A stretch of 9,699 bases of DNA from JAFAGX01 sp035501575. GTDB taxonomy: Bacteria; Acidobacteriota; Terriglobia; Terriglobales; Acidobacteriaceae. Positions 6,498-9,699 of this stretch are shown here, piece after piece. How positions within the stretch are numbered: position 1 is the stretch's first letter; the number at the start of each line of letters is the position of its first letter. Below the pieces are notes generated by a model. It ran no database searches, was not told the DNA's origin, and saw nothing but the letters and a program-made list of their open reading frames with translations. The position numbers were made by a program, and so were the translations under genes. Location: contig DATJVZ010000088.1 in assembly GCA_035501575.1 (NCBI GenBank), positions 1-9,699 on the forward strand. Direction: 5' to 3'.

Positions 6498-7834
6498 TCA
6501 AGTTCTCGGCAAGCCTGATCGGCCGCGTCGACGAGCTGCTGAATGTCGGATTCCGTATGGGCGGTCGTTAGAATCCAGTGCAACCCGTTGGAGGGAGTCA
6601 TGTAGATGCCGCGTTCGAGAAGCAGGTGGACAAACCGAGAGTAGCGAGCGGCGTCCACATAGGCGCAATAGTCGCGATAATCGTCAATCGATTGGCGTTC
6701 GGTGAAATAGATCTGGAACATCGGACCAAATCCTTGCACGAGGGCCTTAAGGTGGTGGCGGTGAAATACCTCGTCCAGACCTCGGATGGCCGCGTTGCCG
6801 AGCGCGTGCAGCCGAGGGTAAACATCGGTTGAGGCCAGCAAATCGAGATTCGCGGCGATGACTTTCATCGTCAAGCGGTGGCCATTGAAGGTTCCGTAGT
6901 GCAAAACCATGTGCTCACCCCAGCGCATCCGTTCGAGAATGGCGCGCGGGCCGGCCACGGCTCCCACGGGGAACCCCGCACCCAGTGCCTTGCCAAAAGT
7001 AGAGATATCGGGTCGAATTCCGTAGTACTGCTGGCAGCCGCCCGGTGCGTAGCGAAACCCGGTCACGACCTCATCGAAGATGAGCAGTGCGCCGCAGTCT
7101 CGAGTCAATTCACGCAAGCGGCCGAGATAACCTTCTCGCGGCGGGATGCAGCCCATATTGGCCATGATTGGCTCGGTGATGACGGCCGCCAATTCTTTGC
7201 CGTGTTGCCCCATCACGCGCTCTAGGACCGTGAGATCGTTCCACGGCGCGAGCACAACATCCTCAAAGACGGTGGCGGGGATGCCACAGGAATCGGGAAT
7301 CCGAGCCGGCGCGTCTTTCGTACCCAGCTCCGCCGGCGGGTGGCCATGAGCGTTGAGAAGATAGGGATCGTACCAGCCGTGATAATGTCCTTCGAATTTC
7401 AAAAACTTTGACCGTCCGGTATGAGCACGCGCCAGGCGAAGCGCAAGCATGGTGGCTTCGCTACCGGTGTTCGTGAACCGCACGACCTCCGCCGAAGGCA
7501 CCATGCGACGGAAACGCTCCGCAGCTTCCACTTCTGCCGATGTGGCGGCCGCAAAGTGAGACCCCTCACTGATGGCGCTCGATACGACCGCCACCAATTG
7601 CGGATGAGCGTGACCATGGATGAGGGCGCCGAACGACATCATGAAGTCGACATATTCGTTACCGTCGGCATCCCACACGTGGGACGCTTTGCCCCGCTCA
7701 AGGACGACGGGTCCGCCGGAATAGACGGCAGCGCCACGCGAGGGTGAGTTCACCCCTTCCACGAGCGACTGCTCGGCACGCTCAAACAGTTGTCGTGAGC
7801 CGCGACGGCCTCGCGTTGTAGGAGGGGATGACAT
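6494..7834 (-). CDS. Class III PLP aminotransferase, glutamate-1-semialdehyde aminomutase family
   Basis: A 446-residue PLP enzyme of fold type I. Visible features are the GVNSPSRG start motif (27-34), the phosphate-binding TGSEA (123-127), EGHYHGW (148-154) packing on the cofactor, FDEVVTGFR (253-261) with Asp254 for the pyridine nitrogen, and the Schiff-base Lys282 in FGKALGAGFPVG. HemL itself moves an amino group within glutamate-1-semialdehyde to give 5-aminolevulinate. Here the conserved SGNP of HemL (GTLSGNP) is NGHR at 317-320, so the protein is more likely a paralogue acting on another amino/keto compound. The substrate is unknown. It begins 53 bases after the dehydrogenase upstream, without a clear Shine-Dalgarno site, and its stop overlaps the start of the reductase-like gene. 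Confidence 0.88.
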   Translation of the reverse strand: MSSPPTTRGRRGSRQLFERAEQSLVEGVNSPSRGAAVYSGGPVVLERGKASHVWDADGNEYVDFMMSFGALIHGHAHPQLVAVVSSAISEGSHFAAATSAEVEAAERFRRMVPSAEVVRFTNTGSEATMLALRLARAHTGRSKFLKFEGHYHGWYDPYLLNAHGHPPAELGTKDAPARIPDSCGIPATVFEDVVLAPWNDLTVLERVMGQHGKELAAVITEPIMANMGCIPPREGYLGRLRELTRDCGALLIFDEVVTGFRYAPGGCQQYYGIRPDISTFGKALGAGFPVGAVAGPRAILERMRWGEHMVLHYGTFNGHRLTMKVIAANLDLLASTDVYPRLHALGNAAIRGLDEVFHRHHLKALVQGFGPMFQIYFTERQSIDDYRDYCAYVDAARYSRFVHLLLERGIYMTPSNGLHWILTTAHTESDIQQLVDAADQACRELE

Positions 7835-7887
7835 AGATCTTGTTAGTGGTTCGGTGCCGGCATCCGCCCTCTAGGCCCGGCCAGCCA

Positions 7888-8682
7888 CTAGCCCGACTGG
7901 GCCAAGCCCCCGCCGTCGACGACCAGCACCGTGCCGGTTACGAACGAGGATACATCGGTCGCCAAATACAATGCGGCTTGGGCCACTTCTTCCGGCTTCC
8001 CTACCCGCCCGAGCGGCCGGCGTGCGGCCTCCCGCAAGAAGCGTCCCTCGTCTTCGCCAAGCTGGTGAGCTTCCCGGCGCAACATGGCGGTGTCGGTATC
8101 GCCCGGGCAAATGCAATTCACGCGAATGTTTTCGCCACCATGGTCGACAGCCATGGCTTTCGTCAGCAGGACCACAGCGCCCTTCGACGCGCAATATGCG
8201 GCGGCCCGGGGCCCCCCGGCCAGTCCCCACCCGGAAGCGATATTGACGATGACGCCTCCGCCGGAGCGGACCATGATGGGCACAACCAGTCTGGCCAGAA
8301 GGAAGATTGATTTTACATTCACCGCCATCACTTGGTCCCAGTCTTGCTCCGCCATCTCGAGAACGGTGGCGCGGCGGATGATTCCCGCGCTGTTGACAAG
8401 CACGTGAATGCCGCCGAATTCACCCAGGGATCTCTCGACGAGACGCTCGCAGTCGCTGCCACGGGCCACGTCGGCGCGCTCGAAGATTGCCTGCCCTCCA
8501 TCGGAAAGTATCTGCTTCCGCAACGCTTGCCCCTCGGCGTCGTTGAGGTCGGCAATCACCACCGAGGCCCCCTCGCGGGCAAACAGCTGGGCCGTCGCAC
8601 GGCCAATTCCCGAGGCCGCGCCGGTGATCAGGGCGGTCTTTCCCCGCAGGGCTTGGCCCGGGTTCGAATGGGCAGCAATCAT
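7888..8682 (-). CDS. Short-chain dehydrogenase/reductase (SDR), NAD-type
   Basis: A 264-residue classical SDR with all catalytic parts: cofactor loop TGAASGIG (20-27), NSAG (97-100), Asn122, Ser150, and the YxxxK pair Tyr163-Lys167 at the standard 13-residue spacing from the serine. Asp45 at the end of the second beta strand (VVIADLND) points to NAD(H) rather than NADP(H). The C-terminus ends with the common GTVLVVDGG motif. Such enzymes interconvert alcohols and ketones; many are annotated as sugar or 3-oxoacyl dehydrogenases, but the substrate cannot be assigned from motifs. The ATG lies 11 bases after the stop of the neighbouring SDR, so the two are surely co-transcribed. No strong ribosome-binding site is visible. 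Confidence 0.9.
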   Translation of the reverse strand: MIAAHSNPGQALRGKTALITGAASGIGRATAQLFAREGASVVIADLNDAEGQALRKQILSDGGQAIFERADVARGSDCERLVERSLGEFGGIHVLVNSAGIIRRATVLEMAEQDWDQVMAVNVKSIFLLARLVVPIMVRSGGGVIVNIASGWGLAGGPRAAAYCASKGAVVLLTKAMAVDHGGENIRVNCICPGDTDTAMLRREAHQLGEDEGRFLREAARRPLGRVGKPEEVAQAALYLATDVSSFVTGTVLVVDGGGLAQSG

Positions 8683-8693
8683 CAGAGTCGGAA

Positions 8694-9446
8694 TTATCGG
8701 CTGGCCTGGCCTCCGGCGGTCTCTCCGCCATCCATCGTGTACACATGGCCAGTGGCAAAAGCCGCGTCATCGGAAGCCAGAAATGCGAACAAGGCGGCGA
8801 TCTCTTCCGGCTGGGCGTGGCGACGCAAGGGAATTTTGCGATTCACTTCTTCCAGCATGGCGTCGGTGTACTCCGCACGCTGCATCGGGGTGAGCACATA
8901 TCCGGGAGCCACCGCCGAAACCCGCACCTTGGGTGCGAGTTCCAAAGCCATGGTGCGAGTCAGTGCAATCACGCCCGCCTTGGTCGCATTGTAATCGGCG
9001 TAATAGGGATATCCCATGATGCCGTTGGTCGAAGCGGTTTGCAGGATAACTCCCCCGTGGTGTTCCCACAGGTAACGGGCTGCGGTTTGTGCCACGTAGA
9101 AGACGCCGGTCAGGTTCACGGCGAGGACCCGATCCCACTCCTCGGGAGTGATTTCAAGAAATTTGTGGCGAATGCTGATGCCGGCGTTGTTGATGACGAC
9201 GTCCAGGCCCCCCATGATGCGTAAGGCATCGGCAAAGGCCGCTTGCACTTGCTTTAGGTTTGCTACGTCGGCGTCGAAAGCGCCCGAGAGGGCGGGCAAG
9301 GCTTTGCGCACGCGGTCGCGTGCTTTCGGGTCACGATCGAGGATGGAAACTACGGCCCCTTCTTCGAGGAAGCGCGCGGCGGTGGCGGCGCCAATTCCGC
9401 TGGCGCCGCCGGTGATCAGCACGCGCTTGCCTTTGAGACCACGCAT
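8694..9446 (-). CDS. Short-chain dehydrogenase/reductase (SDR), NAD-type, second copy
   Basis: A classical SDR of 250 residues from the ATG at 9446; a GTG at 9455 would add three. Neither start has a strong ribosome-binding site. I prefer the ATG because the protein then begins MRGLKGKRVLITG, the usual distance from the cofactor loop. Counting from the GTG, motifs are TGGASGIG (15-22), NNAG (89-92), Asn114, Ser142, Tyr155 and Lys159, all intact. Asp40 in SILDRD suggests NAD(H). It differs from the neighbouring SDR over most of its length outside shared family motifs, so the pair probably does not come from a recent duplication and may catalyse different steps. It is the first complete gene of the leftward enzyme operon. 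Confidence 0.9.
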   Translation of the reverse strand: MRGLKGKRVLITGGASGIGAATAARFLEEGAVVSILDRDPKARDRVRKALPALSGAFDADVANLKQVQAAFADALRIMGGLDVVINNAGISIRHKFLEITPEEWDRVLAVNLTGVFYVAQTAARYLWEHHGGVILQTASTNGIMGYPYYADYNATKAGVIALTRTMALELAPKVRVSAVAPGYVLTPMQRAEYTDAMLEEVNRKIPLRRHAQPEEIAALFAFLASDDAAFATGHVYTMDGGETAGGQASR

Positions 9447-9465
9447 GGCTCGCACCCAAAACAGG

Positions 9466-9487
9466 AACGACGCAAAACCCCGTCGCT
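9466..9487 (-). terminator. Hairpin between the membrane-protein gene and the SDR operon
   Basis: On the minus strand AGCGACG pairs with CGTCGTT (one G-T pair) around the 8-base loop GGGTTTTG, and is followed by a loosely T-rich stretch (TTCCTGTTTT). It lies 20 bases before the SDR start. It could be a weak terminator of the upstream gene or a leader structure; the T-run is interrupted. Confidence 0.25.
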
Positions 9488-9550
9488 GGGAAGGCCGGCT
9501 ATCCCTTCAACAACTCCGGGCCCAGAGGAAAAAGGATTTGTTCCCTGCCG

Positions 9551-9699
9551 CTAGAAGGGCCGCCCGCGAAACAGCCACAGCAGCTCGATGACCAAGATCA
9601 CCACCACCGTCAATTCCAGGAAAAAGGCACGACTCTGGTTGAACTGGTCGACCATGAAGCGATAGAGCTCTTCGGCCGTGCGAACCTTCTGGGTTACAA
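9551..9699 (-). CDS. RMD1/DUF155-like membrane protein, C-terminal end (5' part outside window)
   Basis: The last 48 codons of a leftward gene whose start lies beyond the window; the stop is TAG at 9551-9553. The peptide has an amphipathic stretch, AEELYRFMVDQFNQ, then a hydrophobic helix, LELTVVVILVIELLWLF, and a basic end (RGRPF). A single C-terminal membrane helix after an LY.FMVDQ-type helix is typical of RMD1/DUF155 proteins, known in yeast mitochondria and widespread in bacteria with no settled biochemical role. The assignment rests on this short tail only and could be wrong. The gene lies 95-105 bases upstream of the SDR operon on the same strand and could be co-transcribed with it. 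Confidence 0.6.
   Translation of the reverse strand, partial: VTQKVRTAEELYRFMVDQFNQSRAFFLELTVVVILVIELLWLFRGRPF

Noticed and set aside
5898..6518. 206-residue open frame on the plus strand
   Set aside because: It is antisense to the ProC-like gene with its intact Rossmann and TPGG motifs, and resembles no family I know.
8332..8994. 220-residue open frame on the plus strand
   Set aside because: It runs antisense across both SDR genes, whose motifs are intact on the minus strand; composition is typical of a shadow frame.

Overview
The window looks like a chromosomal segment of a GC-rich environmental bacterium, most likely an Acidobacteriota. This rests on gene types, not on a marker gene. Ser/Thr kinases with a C-terminal TolB/PD40 propeller are unusually abundant in that phylum, and both the start motif of the kinase fragment and the membrane-anchored HD-GYP protein resemble acidobacterial families. 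No rRNA, tRNA, CRISPR array, phage gene or insertion sequence was found.

Left part, plus strand (1-5634). The window opens inside a receptor-like Ser/Thr kinase gene; only the end of the kinase domain, one membrane helix and the extracytoplasmic beta-propeller are present. A spacer with two imperfect hairpins follows. Next comes the first ~72 codons of a second kinase of the same family, which then runs into unrelated sequence and stops, so it is a gene remnant. A further ~330 bases hold no recognisable gene. They lead to a large five-part signalling protein: multi-span membrane domain, HD-GYP phosphodiesterase, GAF, GGDEF diguanylate cyclase and PilZ. All signature motifs are intact, so one polypeptide appears able to make, break and bind cyclic di-GMP.

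Right part, minus strand (9699-5709). This reads leftward and converges on the signalling gene across a 74-base gap. The order of transcription is: the tail of an RMD1/DUF155-like membrane protein (its beginning lies outside the window), two short-chain dehydrogenases, a class III PLP aminotransferase of the glutamate-1-semialdehyde aminomutase family, and a divergent pyrroline-5-carboxylate reductase-like protein. The last two overlap by 4 bases (ATGA), and the two dehydrogenases are 11 bases apart, so the four enzymes probably form one operon.

Taken together, the enzymes suggest a small amino/keto pathway: NAD-type alcohol dehydrogenases could make a carbonyl, the aminotransferase could interconvert carbonyl and amine, and the reductase could act on an imine. 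The aminotransferase and the reductase both differ from their housekeeping relatives at family signature positions. A dedicated accessory pathway therefore fits better than haem or proline synthesis, but the substrate cannot be read from the sequence.
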